Of a stretch of 64,000 bases of DNA, positions 15,301 to 28,247 are shown piece by piece (the first letter of the stretch is position 1; each line of letters begins with the position of its first letter). The stretch is taken from assembly GCA_964007475.1 (NCBI GenBank), contig OZ023274.1, positions 83,242,346-83,306,345 of the forward strand. Direction: 5' to 3'. The stretch comes from Hybos culiciformis (lineage: Eukaryota > Arthropoda > Insecta > Diptera > Hybotidae). The notes under the pieces are model-generated. The model searched no databases, was not told the origin of the DNA, and worked only from the letters and a program-made list of their open reading frames with translations. The position numbers were made by a program, and so were the translations under genes.

Positions 15301-17970
15301 CTGAAATTTCTTAATATGCAAATAAAAAAAAATTATTTTACTCATCAAAGTCATAATATATATTTTATACTCTACTATTGTATCTTTTTGTTTTAATCTA
15401 TGTTAATTTGACGTAAACGTGCAAAACCTTATGCTCGATATTATATAAGTATAAATTTATTGTTGTCTAGTAATTCAATAAATTAATATAATGTACATAA
15501 CGTACATATTATACGTATATGTACATCAAAATTTTTCCTTTTCTTTTTAGTCACAAATTGAAAATGAAATATACCTAAATAAAGAAAATGAATTTATTAT
15601 TTAAATAAATGTTTGTTCTGTTTATTGCTTTTATTCTTTTAATGATTTTTATTTTGCGTTTATTGTTTCTTTACTAACTATGGCTTTTATATTGTTGTGT
15701 TATTTTTTTTCATTTCTTAATTTTTTATTATTTTTTTTTTTTAATATAATTTATTGATAGTGGGCGTGAGTTTCCTAATTGAATTATGCTTATAAACATG
15801 TTATACAACATAAAAATTAATACTTGTGTACTAAAATGTATGTATAATATATGTATATATAGAATAAATGAATAAATATATATATATATAAATATATAAA
15901 TATATTTATATATAAATTTCGCATATACCGCAAAAATAAATAATGCCGGTAATAAATATAATATTTATATGTAAAAAAAATCAGAATTATACTGGGGCTA
16001 AATGAAAAATTTAAAAATATATATTTTGTAATCATAAAAAGAAATCGATAATAATGTTGAAACTTTTTAAAATTTTTAAATTTAAATTATTTTACTTAAT
16101 TAAAGTGTTTCATCAAACTTAAAGAGAATTTTTTTTAAAATTATATTTAGATACAGAGCTTAAGGTCTTATGGCAGAGCGGAGCAAAAAATATACATAAA
16201 GTAAAATTTTCGTTGATAATTAAGCATAAGAATCTATATAAACTATATAGAAACACTACTGGTGGAAATCATGTAACTTATACTTGTTTTGGATCATGCT
16301 AATAATTTTTTCTTGATAACAAATCTACTTTATTTTTAAAACTTTCTGCCAACCCTAGTATGTTGAATAAAAATAAAATTATATAAAACAAAACGAGGGC
16401 CGGGGAAGTATATTAAACAAAAACAACCTTTTTATTTTGGTTGTATCACATAGTATACACATTATGTACACATAATACTTTTATTTTAGCGTTTAAAAAA
16501 AAAAAAAGTGAATTAAATCATATGATCAAACTGTATAAATTTGATAAAAACATAAATTTAATAGATAAAAATATCTCTTAACGAAATAAATTATGGTTAA
16601 TTTTTAGGGTGCAGTAAAAATTTTGAGGTTTATTGTGTGTTTTGACTTGATATAGTATACACAAAACAGTAGTAAGAAATAATAATTTTTTTTTTGCAAA
16701 GGTCCAATATTTTATCGTAAAAACATATAAAGAAAATATTTTTATTTAATTTTTTGTCTTCTAGAAGCAATTTCTTTCATTTATTTAAAATCTAGATTTC
16801 AGTTGCCTAATTAGTCTAGCAGATACTAGTTTCTTTTATTTCATTATTATCTACGTAAAATTCATACAACTTTTTGATTAATTCATCGATACGCAATACT
16901 CCTTGAAAACAAAACTCATTGATGCAACTAAAAAAAGGGGGTAAACAATGTACCTAAAAGTTTCAAGTTACTATTTTAAAAATTAGCAAAAATAAAGTTA
17001 AAAAGATTTTTGGTCAAAAAAAAAATGAAAGAAAAATTCAAGGGAACAAAAGTTGAATTAAATTTAATTAAAGAAAATAGGGTTAACTTGATGAACAATA
17101 ATTTCGAATTGAATTACAAATTAGAATGAATGAATAATCGCATAAATATTTCGACATAATATTGATTAAAAAAACACTGTTGCATAAATTAGATTTTTCA
17201 CAAAGCATAATTAATTAAGTACATATTATATTTATATGACTGTATGCACAAAAAAAATTTAATGTCTATCGTTAAAATTAATCCAAAATTTATTCCTATT
17301 TTTCAATAGTCATCAACTGAAATTCATACAAATACTTTATACTGCTGTGCTGTATATACACAATTCTGAATTTAACACGAAATATGAAGATAAAATTATA
17401 ACATAAACTGTTTGCAAAGGGAAAATAAATAATAATATAATATAATTTAATAAAAAAGATTTATTTTTCTAATTTTTTTTTTTTATTATTATCATCATTA
17501 TTGTGCACCAAATGACCGAAAACCTAATTAACTCATTAAACACCCGCAATTTAACACCAAGAAAATACATATTTTGTTTTTTTTCCTAATAGATATTTTT
17601 ACAATACTAAATGAAGGTGTAAATGAAATATATATATAAGAGCAACAACGATGATGATGAACTATGATGTTATATATATTTTTTTTTTACTTATAATTTA
17701 GAGAGCTATGTAACATAAACATAATAATATGAAAAAAAAAAAGAAACGATATAATAAAAAAAAAACATATAAAAACATAGTCAATGAAGTATTAATCTCT
17801 CTATAAGCATAACAACAGAAACATGGGATGTTTAAATTATTTCTATTTGACTGCGGTAATTTTCCGGTTAGTTGTGAATAAAATTTATGGATTTTTAAAA
17901 GTTGATTTTATCTTTTATGGATAAAAGTGATTATTTTTGCGGTGATTATGAAAAAAAATAAATAAATAAA

Positions 17971-18002
17971 CAAAATAAAAAAACAAAATAAAAAAACAAA
18001 AT
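17971..18002. repeat. 13-base tandem repeat
   Basis: CAAAATAAAAAAA starts at 17971 and 17984, with a third partial copy at 17997. It is simple A-rich sequence. Confidence 0.8.
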
Positions 18003-21000
18003 CAAATGAAAAGAAAATGCTTTAGTGTTTTTAATAGAGATTTTACAGATCGAAAGATAATATGGAAATCATTGAAAATAATTATGTGTTTGAATTAAGA
18101 GATAAATGATGCTTGAAGAAAAAAAAAAAAAAAGAAAAATTTTAATTTATGATTTTATGAATGTTATGAATGTTATGATTTCAATAGTGTACCTAAGTTT
18201 AGTATATTTTGTTAAATATAAGTTTCAACCAGTTGTGCAAGTTTTATATTCTAAATGGTCGTATTTTTGATTTAACAAATTTTTGAACTAAATTCATAAA
18301 CGAAGTATTGATATGTTTCGTTTGTTAGAAAATTTCCTTTAAAAATAATTTTTGTTTAATGATATTATCAAAAATCTCACTAATTAAGCAAATATAATTT
18401 CAAAAGTAATAAAAATCAGTCGCTGGCAGTACAAAACAGTTTCAATATGAAATTAATATATAATAGTATATTTGTTTAATGTTTGATTGTTGGCTGGCGC
18501 TCACATATTCTTAATCCATTTCTAACCCATTTCTATTATTTTTAAAAAATATTAATTTCTTAAATATACTTGACATAAACATCTTCTTTTATGTCTGAAT
18601 TAAAGTAAAAATAAAAATAAAAAACAAATAATAAATTTTTTATTATTGAATATTATTGCGTGAGTTTTTTCTTGGATTTCGGTCTCTAAATTACAAAAAA
18701 AAAAAATAAAGAAAAATAAAACAAAATTAAATTCTTTTGTTAACATAATTTTTCAATTAATTGCATTAATTTAAAAATATAAAACATTTTAATTGGGGTG
18801 AGATTAAAATTTATAATTTATTATTCACTTTATTGTATATCTTTGATATAATTCGGCATATATTGTATCGTACGCATATTAACTGAATGAAGAAAAAAAT
18901 TACGCAAAACGGTTGCAGATTGTCTTATATAATTTTTTTAAGTGTTTCTTATTATGTTCTTAAGTAGAATGATAATTTGCGCACACTAATTGACAGGTGG
19001 GATTTTTTTTTGAATATACCTATTGCATTGTAGTTGTATAGTAACATGGATGACAAAACAGAAGACTGACTATTGGCAATTTATTTATAGTCTTCTTGAA
19101 TCAAACTATTCCACCAGGGAGGGTTGAACATTTTTAATTTTAATAAAAAAAAAATAAAAATTTAAATACATTTTTTAACTTCTGCTAACTTTATTCCTGT
19201 TCCGGATATCTTTTGCCTTAAAATTTTAACTGGAACTAATTCGGAAATTAATAATATAAATGCTATCGCTAACTGAAGTAGCTCGGAGAATTTCTTTTTA
19301 ATATATAGGAATATAGAATAGTTGGCGAAATTTTTTTAATATTGGACACTAAAATTAATAACGATAGAAGTTAAAAGATAAATTAACAAGCCTTTTTTCT
19401 GCAAAAAAAAAACTTAAATTTTCAGAATAATTATTAAAAAAAATTATGAAAAGAAATTTTTTTTATTATGCTACCAGTTTTTTTTCTTATGTATTTTAAA
19501 GCATAAATAAATATGTAACAAAAAAAATAAATATTTTTTTGTTGTACGGTTATCAATAAAAGGCAAATAATTCAAAAACAAAAAAAAAGGGTGTCAGTTT
19601 TAATTGGATCAAAAAAGGATCAAATTAATAAAAACATATGAGAAGATTTAATATTATATATTCAATGTTATTTATGTGCATATTATATGTTAAAGAAGTT
19701 AAAAGATATTTAATGTTATTTTCAAAATAAAGTATAATAAAATATTAGTTATGTTTGATTCTTTCAAAAAAAGTTTTGAAATTTGACTATACGAGTATAG
19801 TATGAGGAAGAATAATAAAAACTAAAAACAAAAAAAAAAATATTGAACGTAATTTGATCTAAATTATCTTATTAAAGTTGAAAAATTAATATGATGCCAA
19901 TTATTTCCATTGAAACAATTTTTTTTTTGCTTGATTATTTTTGCGGAATATACTGGTTCAAATGAACTTAATTTTATGCAAAGAAACCAATTAAACTAGG
20001 ATTAATAAATGATGAAGAAAAATTAAAAACATTACGTTTTAAATCAAGCACACACCTATTCAATATAATTCAATTATTATGCTAAAGAAAAAAATAATAA
20101 TTTAGTTGTAACCAGGCTTTTGAAAATTAAAAATAAGGGAAAATTAAACAAACAAAAAAAAAAAGAAATTATAACAGTAGGAAAATCTCACAGGAAAATT
20201 ATGTTATAAAACATTTTTATTTTTCTTTTGCCGCCAACCTTTTTCTTCTTAACAAAGAATAGTATTGTTTTCTTTAAAATATTCCATAATTTAAGAATTA
20301 TTTTTCTTGTCTATATAAAATCTAAATTTAAAAAAAAAATTAAAATTAATTTTCTTTCAGTATTATTATTACTTTTTTTGAATACTAAATAATTATATTT
20401 TACGCATAAATTTTTCTAAACATGATTAATTCTAGTTATTTTAACTGTTTTGATAGTAAGTACAGAAAAAAAAAAATAAAAAAAATTAGTATAAATATAC
20501 AAGTTAATAAACACGAAAAACGCAATTGCTTTGCTATATAAAACCGTTTAATTTTAATAAAATTAATTGAGAAAAACTTAATATTTTTTTTTAAGCATGT
20601 GCGATTTGAGCCCACATAAATTCTTGTAAAAACATAGTTTTTTATTTATATACATATCATATAATATATATATTAATTTTTTTTTTTGCAAAATTTATGC
20701 AAAATTATAATTACATTTTGATTATGTGTGTATAGCATAAATTTTCATTATATTTACCGGCTAGATAACATGCTGAATGAAAAAAACGAAAAAAAAAAAA
20801 AAAGATAATTTTGCAACCACTATTTTCGCTTTATAGAAAATATGTATATCAAGTACATACATATAATTTTGCATACAAATTTTTTTATGCATTTTTATCT
20901 ATTTGATTAGTTTTTCATTATAATGAATAAAAAAAAATAAAAAAAAACTCTCAACCTCAACAGAAATCATTAATTAATTTTCGATGAAAAATAGTATTTT

Positions 21001-24000
21001 TTATATATTCACTATATTTTATAAAATGATATATGAATTGGGTACGAATTTTTTGTTTTTTAATTTTATTACGAAAAGTTTGCTGTAAAAATATGATTTT
21101 TTTATGTATAACGAAAAATGATTTAGTAAAGAAAGTACATAAAATGTAATTGTTTAAGCTTTTGACTTAATTTCAATAATCTTGTCAAGAATTTTCAATT
21201 CTAAATTCTAATTATAATGATATTAATTTTTAAACATCTCTTTTCTCAGAACGATTAATTTAAACAATAATATTGACTTAAAATATTAATAAAAATTTAA
21301 TCGCAACCTACAGTAAATTAATTTGACACAATTTCTATACATTAAATTTTATGATTCATAATGTTATCATTTAATGTATATATGTATACGAAGAAAATAC
21401 CAATTAAATGAAGGTATTCAAACTATTATTTATTACAGCGAACTTACTATTATGTAATTTCAGGTTCTGAATTAAATATATAATGTTGACAATTAAAGAT
21501 AGATAATGTTGATGAAATAAAAATCATTTATAGAGAAAGCTGTTCTTAATTAAATATTTGATACTTTGATAGCTGGAATAAAGAATAATTGCTCACCAAC
21601 AACAACCCCAAAAACGTATGTTTATTATTATAGCTATCCGGCTTCGTTAATAAACATAAATTCACTTTTTTTTATGATTTATCAGAGCTAAATAAAAAAT
21701 AAGAAAGTCTGAACTATTTAACTATAGGCAAAAAAAATTTAATAAAAAATTGAACAAATTTGAATAAAAAACTGCACTTCTCTTCTTAACTATGAAAAAA
21801 AATTTTTTAATAAATCTTTTAAAAGGAAAAAACAGAGATAAACTTATTGCAATTTTTATCATAACCAGTTTTATTTTATAAAAAAAAAAAAAAAAACATC
21901 TTCAATGAAAGTGTATGTACCGTGTAAGTGTTTATTTTTATTTTGAAATCGTCATTAATATAAAATACAAACAGCTGAAGATAAATCATAAATCGAGTTA
22001 GGTATTTTATGAATAAACTCATCATTTTTATTAATAGTTTTAGTTAAATCTTTAAAGAAAAGAAAACATATTAGACGCGTAATTAATTTTATTTTTATTC
22101 AATCGATATAAAATATAGAATACTAATATTGTCATCTTTACAGTGATATACAAATTTATTGATTCATAAAGTTAGTTGTGGTTTCGTTTACTATCATATG
22201 AACTTGCTTCGTTACTTTTATCTTTGCATTAATTATTATCAGGATGTCAAAAATAAAAATGGAAAGCTTTCTTCATGTCTATAAATTGTTAAGGTTAGAC
22301 ATTTTTCGATAACTATATAATTATTTAAGAATAGTAAATTGAAAAATCTATCGAATGTCAATACAGAAAAAAACCCTTTTTTAAATTTAAAATTCTATAA
22401 AATTATTGTTATTGCAGTTTTCTTTTCATATTTAGTGGGTATGGGTAATATGAATTTGCGGTTTTAGTTTTTTTTATACTGTTCAATTATTAGTTTTTAA
22501 AAGTTCTTCAATAATAAATATTTGTACAACAACTAAAATTTGTTTATAAACAATATAAAACTTTGTAATTTAATTAAAAATTTTATTCAATAATTATTTT
22601 ATATTAAATCGTGATTATTTTTTTGTTAACGAGACACAAATGAACTGGTTTCGATATAAATTTGTTATTACAAAATTTGAAGCACAAGCTCAATATAGAG
22701 AGTCATATCCAGCTGCACCAGGCGGTTCATAAATAATAAAAAATTGTGAACTCTGTTCGTAGCGAATACAAAAATGATTGTGGCAAAAATCTTTAAAAAT
22801 TTATTTTATTTTATTTACTTATATACCTACTAAACATATTATATTAAATATGTTGTACACATTATAATATGAAAAATAATTTTTTCCCCAAAATGAAATA
22901 TTCCACCCACAATTTGAAAATTAAAATTTTTTAAAAATTCTAACTAAAAAAAAATTATTTTTTTTAATAAATTTTGAACTTAAAAAATATCAGACAGAAT
23001 TAAAGTTTTATGCAAAACCGTAAATAAAATGAGTTTGTTTAGTGTGTTAAGGTTTTTGAAAATAAATATTCAGTTTTTTATGCGCACATATTTATTTAGA
23101 TAGATATATTTTTTTTGCAATATTATTGGCATTCATAAGAATTATGATATTTTTAATGAGGATGGTTCGGTAAAATTTTTTTTTTTTTTATGATTTAAGA
23201 GAAATAAAAAATATTGGGGGTCTTAACATGCACTCCTCAAAATTAATTCTTAGAATATAAAAGTTAAAAAATAAAGCTTGCACTGTAAAAATTTAAATTT
23301 TATATAATATTAAGGTAGAATGAAAACCCACATAATGTGTTATAATTTTCAATATAAATTTCAAAGAATTCCATTAAAGTGTTGGACTTTTTTGATTTGA
23401 AGATAACAAATTTGAGTTACTTTTTTTTTTTAATTGCCTTAATAGTCAAGTGTAAGTTATTTAGTTTAAACTAGTCACTATTCTATTGTGAACACTTTAG
23501 CTTTTATATCGCCGCGAACAATTTCCTTAGAAGTTGTCATCACAAATAGAATGAATACTTTTTTTTAGTGTGGGCAAAAAAGAAAATTTGAAAATAAAAA
23601 AAAAATTTATCAGGTGATTTGTTTGATGGCGAGAAGAACTTATCTCCTCTGGGAAAATTTTGATTTAATTTACAAAAAAAAAATCAACTTAGAAACCATT
23701 GGTACAGTTTAGCCGGTCGTGTTTAATTGACTTGAGTTTGCAAAAAAAAAAAACTAGGTACGTAACAGATTGTAAGCCACTCAACTATATTTTAGATTCT
23801 AGAACACTAGAACCAACAAAGACATTATAAATTGAAAAAAGGGTTTCGTTTTCATTGAATTCGTTTTTTGAAAGTTTTTTATTGGAAACTTATTTAAATA
23901 ATAATTCAAACTTTAGAAAAACCAAAAGAGTATTTCTACTACCAATCATGTTAAGGTATTTCTACTTCAAAATATATTGAAGTGTTATTCGTAAGAACTT

Positions 24001-24531
24001 CAAAATTAAAGATAGTTTTAAATGTTTAATCTCAATTCGACATTTTCTTCTGTAATAATGTTGTTATTCTTTTCAAGTCGAACATAAACAGCGAGTTTTT
24101 ACTGAATTTTTTTTTTAATATGACTATTTATTTATACTTTTCAAATTATGTCTTTTCAAATATAAATCACACAATAACCAAAAATTTAAACCTATTAGGA
24201 ATAACATTCACAATATTAATAAAACCAACAACAGACTAATAATAAGTAAAGTTTTTAATTAAAATGCCATATCATTCCGAAAAAAAAAGAAGTAAAATCC
24301 CATAAAGTTAAACTTTTTTTGCAATAAAAAAAAGTTCTTTTATAATGCCTATGCGCCACAACATAAAATCTTTTATTTTAAAAATATGTTGAAAACTGCG
24401 TTTACCATAAAAAGAAGAAAAAAATTTTTTGTTTCCAACTTTTATGTGTAATAATAATACTTATCATAAACCTTCTAAATATACTAAAAAGAAAAACATA
24501 AAGTTTTTGATTTTATGAGCCTTTATGAGTA

Positions 24532-24558
24532 CGGCATGCGCTCACGATTCGCATGCCG
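24532..24558. repeat. GC-rich perfect hairpin in AT-rich intron
   Basis: CGGCATGCG (24532-24540) and CGCATGCCG (24550-24558) are perfect complements around a nine-base loop, CTCACGATT. It lies in a GC-rich patch that continues to TTTCGCGCGC near 24588. No terminator or tRNA context is visible; it may come from a transposon end or a structured RNA. Confidence 0.7.
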
Positions 24559-25036
24559 CCTTTATATCGTTTTCACTTTCGCGCGCAATTTGAAAAAAAA
24601 AAACCAAGGGATAAGATTTCTCAAATTAATACTAAAAAATCATTAGTTTCAGATTTAATATAGATACAAAGATTCGAAAAAGGATATTTTAAGTTATATT
24701 TAGTGTTGAGTAAAAGATTCACAGTGTTACAAAAACCAAATAAAGAAAATTATATTTTATTTATTTAAAAGTGTTTTTTTTTTTTTAATTTAATGATTAT
24801 TTTCCAACTAATGTTATCAAAATTATGTTCTACAAAGATGCAGAAATTAATGGAAAGTAAAAGTTGTATAGGTTTTATTTGACTAATTGTAAAATTTATT
24901 AATATTTAATATGTATGTTAAGCTCAAACTCAAGTCACGAAATTAAAAATTTTGAGACTAAAAAAATTCTATGTACAGGTTTATGTTGAAAAACTTAACA
25001 CATTTTAATGTATAGTGAATGTTGATTTATTTCCAG

Positions 25037-25100
25037 AGAGTTTGTTGCCCTAATCTCTTGTCCACTGTCTACTGACGATCTCTTATTAGAAGACAATTAG
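25037..25100 (+). other. Exon-like remnant (plus strand)
   Basis: After TTTATTTCCAG at 25036, the plus strand reads REFVALISCPLSTDDLLLED and then an Asn codon before TAG at 25098-25100, from a patch of nearly balanced base composition. It is 1.1 kb from the homeodomain exon but on the opposite strand to Dll. I do not recognise it. It could be an old element fragment or a conserved non-coding block. Confidence 0.18.
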
Positions 25101-26170
25101 AATTAACTTGTCACATTTCAACATTAATAATAATTATTTATATAAATTTTATCTCACTATAAATATTTTAAGTCAAAAAAAAAATATTAAGGTGTTTTTT
25201 AATTGTTAGCCTGTCATAAAAAACAAGCATCTTGGTAAATTTTTGACATAAAGCAAAAAAAATATATTATTCTTTTTTAACGTTCAATATGTTTTTAGTT
25301 TTAGCTTTTACGAAGTATAGAAAATTTATATAAAGGTTTTATTCGTATAAAAATTGCGATAGGTATATTATTTATTTATTTTTTTTGTTGTAAATAATTC
25401 ACCGTTAAAGTGTGTACAAGAGGTTTTCATTTCTTAATTAATCAAATATTATTTAAAGAGAATTATACGTACATAAAATAAAATTACTATTATTTAATTC
25501 AATTAAATTTTTTTTAAATTATGTGGTTAGGTTTTTAATTTTTTAATATTTTTTTTTTCAGTGAAATAATATAACCAAGTTTGGCTAACAAACAGTAATG
25601 ATTTTTTTTTCTTACTTCTTATCATGAACTATGCTAATAAAAACGTAAATGAGTTTGTACCTAAGCTTACGTGGAAGTTTTACATTTAAATAATAATAAT
25701 AATTATTATTGTATGAAAATGATCGTTGAACATTGTATTTTAATAATAATATTTTAAAATGCATTTTATTGTTAATAAAAAATAAAGAACTTTGATTATA
25801 CTAAAGAGTAATAAGGGAGAATTAAGTCAAATAATTGTTTATTTTAATTTTATAAATTTTTTTTTTTTATAAAAAATTTATTTACAAGCTTTTGTATAAG
25901 GACTGTAGTCTAGTTTCTAGTCCCATTCACTAAGTAATCGTTATCCGACTGTCATAACTGTGTATAACTATTCAGATTTACAACTGATATTTTATTCCAA
26001 ACAAATCAAAGTATTATATAATTCAACATAATTTTGTATCTGAGATTTTTGAAAATAAAGTATGTATAATATATTATATTTTTCTATCCCATACTAAAAA
26101 TAGATGAAAAAAAAAAAACTCTATGTTCATAAGATCATAAAATTTCAAAATTAACAAAAATGAAAATTAC

Positions 26171-26349
26171 CTGTGTTTGTGTTAATCCTAAACTAGCTGC
26201 CAATTCCGCTCGTTCTGGCAGTGCTAAATATTGTGTCCTTTGAAACCTTCTATTTAATTGTTGTAATTGCAATGAACTATAAATTGTTCTAGGCTTACGC
26301 ATTTTTTTACCTTTACCATTTACTCGTAATCCCGTATCTTCACATTTAT
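26171..26349 (-). CDS. Dll: Distal-less, homeodomain exon (residues 1-44 of the homeodomain)
   Basis: This 179-base exon encodes [15 protein letters not shown] followed by the first 44 residues of a Dlx homeodomain ([16 protein letters not shown]..., ending ASLGLTQTQ). It contains the N-terminal arm (R5 of PRTIY), helix 1 and helix 2. It ends in CAG/GTAATT between residues 44 and 45, the standard intron position in Dlx and several NK-type homeobox genes. Helix 3, with the DNA-contacting Trp48, Gln50 and Asn51, must come from a following exon that I did not find at lower coordinates. The acceptor TTTTTACAG/AT follows a long T/C-rich tract and supplies the last two bases of the split Asp codon, giving PPKD-D-KCED. 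Counting from the ATG at 41877, the homeodomain begins at about residue 125. The 44 residues match the Dll family throughout as I recall it, so strong purifying selection is implied. Confidence 0.97.
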
Positions 26350-26570
26350 CTGTAAAAATGAGAAGAATAGAAAAAAATATATATATATTTTTTTTAACCC
26401 TTTCCAATTACTTAGACTAATATACACTCTTATACCTTATAATAATAATTAAACTATATATACATTAAATTTATGAATGCAATTAATGAAAAAATTTAGA
26501 ATATAAAATTGTCAATGGATTATGAATAATTATTTGGTATGCATATACTATTTATATTTTCTGATATTAA

Positions 26571-26606
26571 TCAAATATATTAGTCAAATATATTAGTCAA
26601 AATATA
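26571..26606. repeat. 13-base tandem repeat
   Basis: TCAAATATATTAG starts at 26571 and 26584, with a diverged third copy at 26597. It lies about 220 bases upstream, in the transcript direction, of the homeodomain exon acceptor. Confidence 0.8.
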
Positions 26607-28145
26607 TCTTATTTTAAGTGTAACTCTAAAAAATGATTATCTATGACGTATTTTAGTATTATATTGGAAACTGAACTGTCAAAATCAGAAAAATTGATTA
26701 TAATTATGTGAATTCAGTATAAATGGTGTAAAATTAATTAATCCGAATTAGAACGTTTCTAGAATTGTATTTTAAGTAAGCTATTATCCAAAATAACTTT
26801 CAGAAATGTGGTGCAGAACGCAAATAATAATGAGAAAACCTTCTGAAACATATCCCGAAAACCTAAAACTTCAAATTTTATCTCATTTTATGAAAATTTT
26901 ACCCATGCGCTTAAAATTTGATTCAAAATTTCATTGATAGTAGTTTACTTTAAAATACACACAGAAAAAAATTTTATTTTATATATAAATAGAATTTCTC
27001 AGAATTTGTTGTCATATTTTTAATTCAATTGATATAAAAACAAATTCAGACGAATTTTTTGGTTTTTAATTTGTTTTTGTATATTATACATATATAAATT
27101 TTTTTTGTACTGTTTTGTTTTAAGGGTAGCCGCAAATAAAAATTAAATATAATTTAAAATGATCACCACCACTTTAAATAACGCTGATAAAAATTTATAT
27201 TGTACATTGTATCTGGAGAAAAAAAAAAGTTAATTTTTTTTTGTTTTTTTTTTTTTATTAGATTTTGCGAGTTATTGAAAATAATTGAAAAGTCTTGAGA
27301 ATTTTATTTTTTATACCATTTAAAAGTGTACATATAAGCAATATACTTAATAAACAGAAAGAAGGGAGGTTATGTGCAGTGAATAAAAAAAAATTGTTTC
27401 ATATTATTTCGCTATATACATACCAACGACTTTTATAACGGTGGTACTTAAAAAGTGTTTTAATCGAATACATACACTGTTAAAGTTGAAGATTGAGATA
27501 TAAAACATAAGAGTATATTTATGAAAAATTAAATAAATTGAGATCTGCACCAAATTTAACAATACAAGTCATTTTGATAATAAAATGTTTTTTAGGTTTA
27601 AATTTTTATTAAAAACACTGAAATTTTAAAGAGTTGTGGTTTGAAATTTTATTAGAAGATAAATAAATTAATTGACAGAAGATAAATAAAAATGATTCAG
27701 TCTTGTTCTTGATTTTTTCGAAAATATATTGATTTTTAATTATCTAATATTGCTTCCTTTTATAAAAAAAATTTCTTATCACCTTATCATGACCATTACC
27801 GTGTTAGATAAGTTCTTGTCAAATGTGGTAAACTGATGATATTATTAAAAAAATTTCCTCAATTATCAAAATTAACATATTTTTATTTTCTTAAAATAGT
27901 AATTGCAAAAATTTCAGAAAATAAGTAAAAATTTTTGTATTTTAAAATTTTAATTTTGAGTAAAGTTATGACAACATAATTATTATGTAAGAAATAGTAA
28001 ATGTAATGAACAAAAAACCAAATGCCAACACCCTTTTTTTTCTAGACTTTAGCTAAAAAAAAAAAACTAAGAATGGAAATATAAAAAATGAAATAAAATT
28101 TTTTTGAAGTTTGGATAAAAAAATTTTGAATTAAAAAAACTTTAC

Positions 28146-28247
28146 CTAAAAAATTGTTCTGTGCTAAAATAATATTTTTGATATCTTGATGGGGTGATTC
28201 CAATTTTTCATCATAACTTCTAGCCCATGTTATATGTCCCAAAGATC
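28146..28247 (-). CDS. Candidate in-frame cassette exon of Distal-less (34 codons)
   Basis: This segment lies in the intron between the SPPKD exon and the homeodomain exon, on the Dll strand. It has an acceptor TTCTTTCGCAG/G and a donor TTAG/GTAAAG. Its 102 bases contain no stop in the frame imposed by the upstream exon and begin and end in phase 1. Inclusion would give ...PPKD-GSLGHITWARSYDEKLESPH... to ...LAQNNFL-DKCED, leaving the homeodomain frame intact. G+C is about 30 percent (31 of 102 bases), above the surrounding intron, and the peptide contains Trp, His, Pro and charged residues rather than the F/K/I/Y/N mix of random AT-rich ORFs. The weak pyrimidine tract would suit a regulated exon. 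I recall no Dll isoform with this insert, although fly Dll carries a short FSIS insert near this junction. Alternatives are an exon of another nested gene or a remnant of an old coding sequence that fits by chance. Confidence 0.4.

Larger units (their letters stand above)
1..26170 (-). other. Dll intron that splits the homeobox (3' part leaves the window)
   Basis: No coding exon of Dll could be found below 26171. I looked on the minus strand for a sequence able to encode VKIWFQNRRSKYKK after an acceptor and saw none, so the intron is at least 26 kb. The stretch is overwhelmingly A/T with homopolymer runs such as the 20-T run at 2228-2247. It also holds simple repeats, a few low-complexity ORFs without support, a GC hairpin at 24532-24558, an exon-like remnant at 25037-25100, and islands of more even composition near 3600-3760 and 10630-10960. 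Long introns in developmental homeobox genes commonly carry enhancers, but none can be proven here. Confidence 0.7.

Noticed and set aside
23477..23552. Imperfect inverted repeat as a microRNA precursor
   Set aside because: Only the outer 12-13 bases pair, with a bulge. The inner 50 bases do not form a continuous stem.
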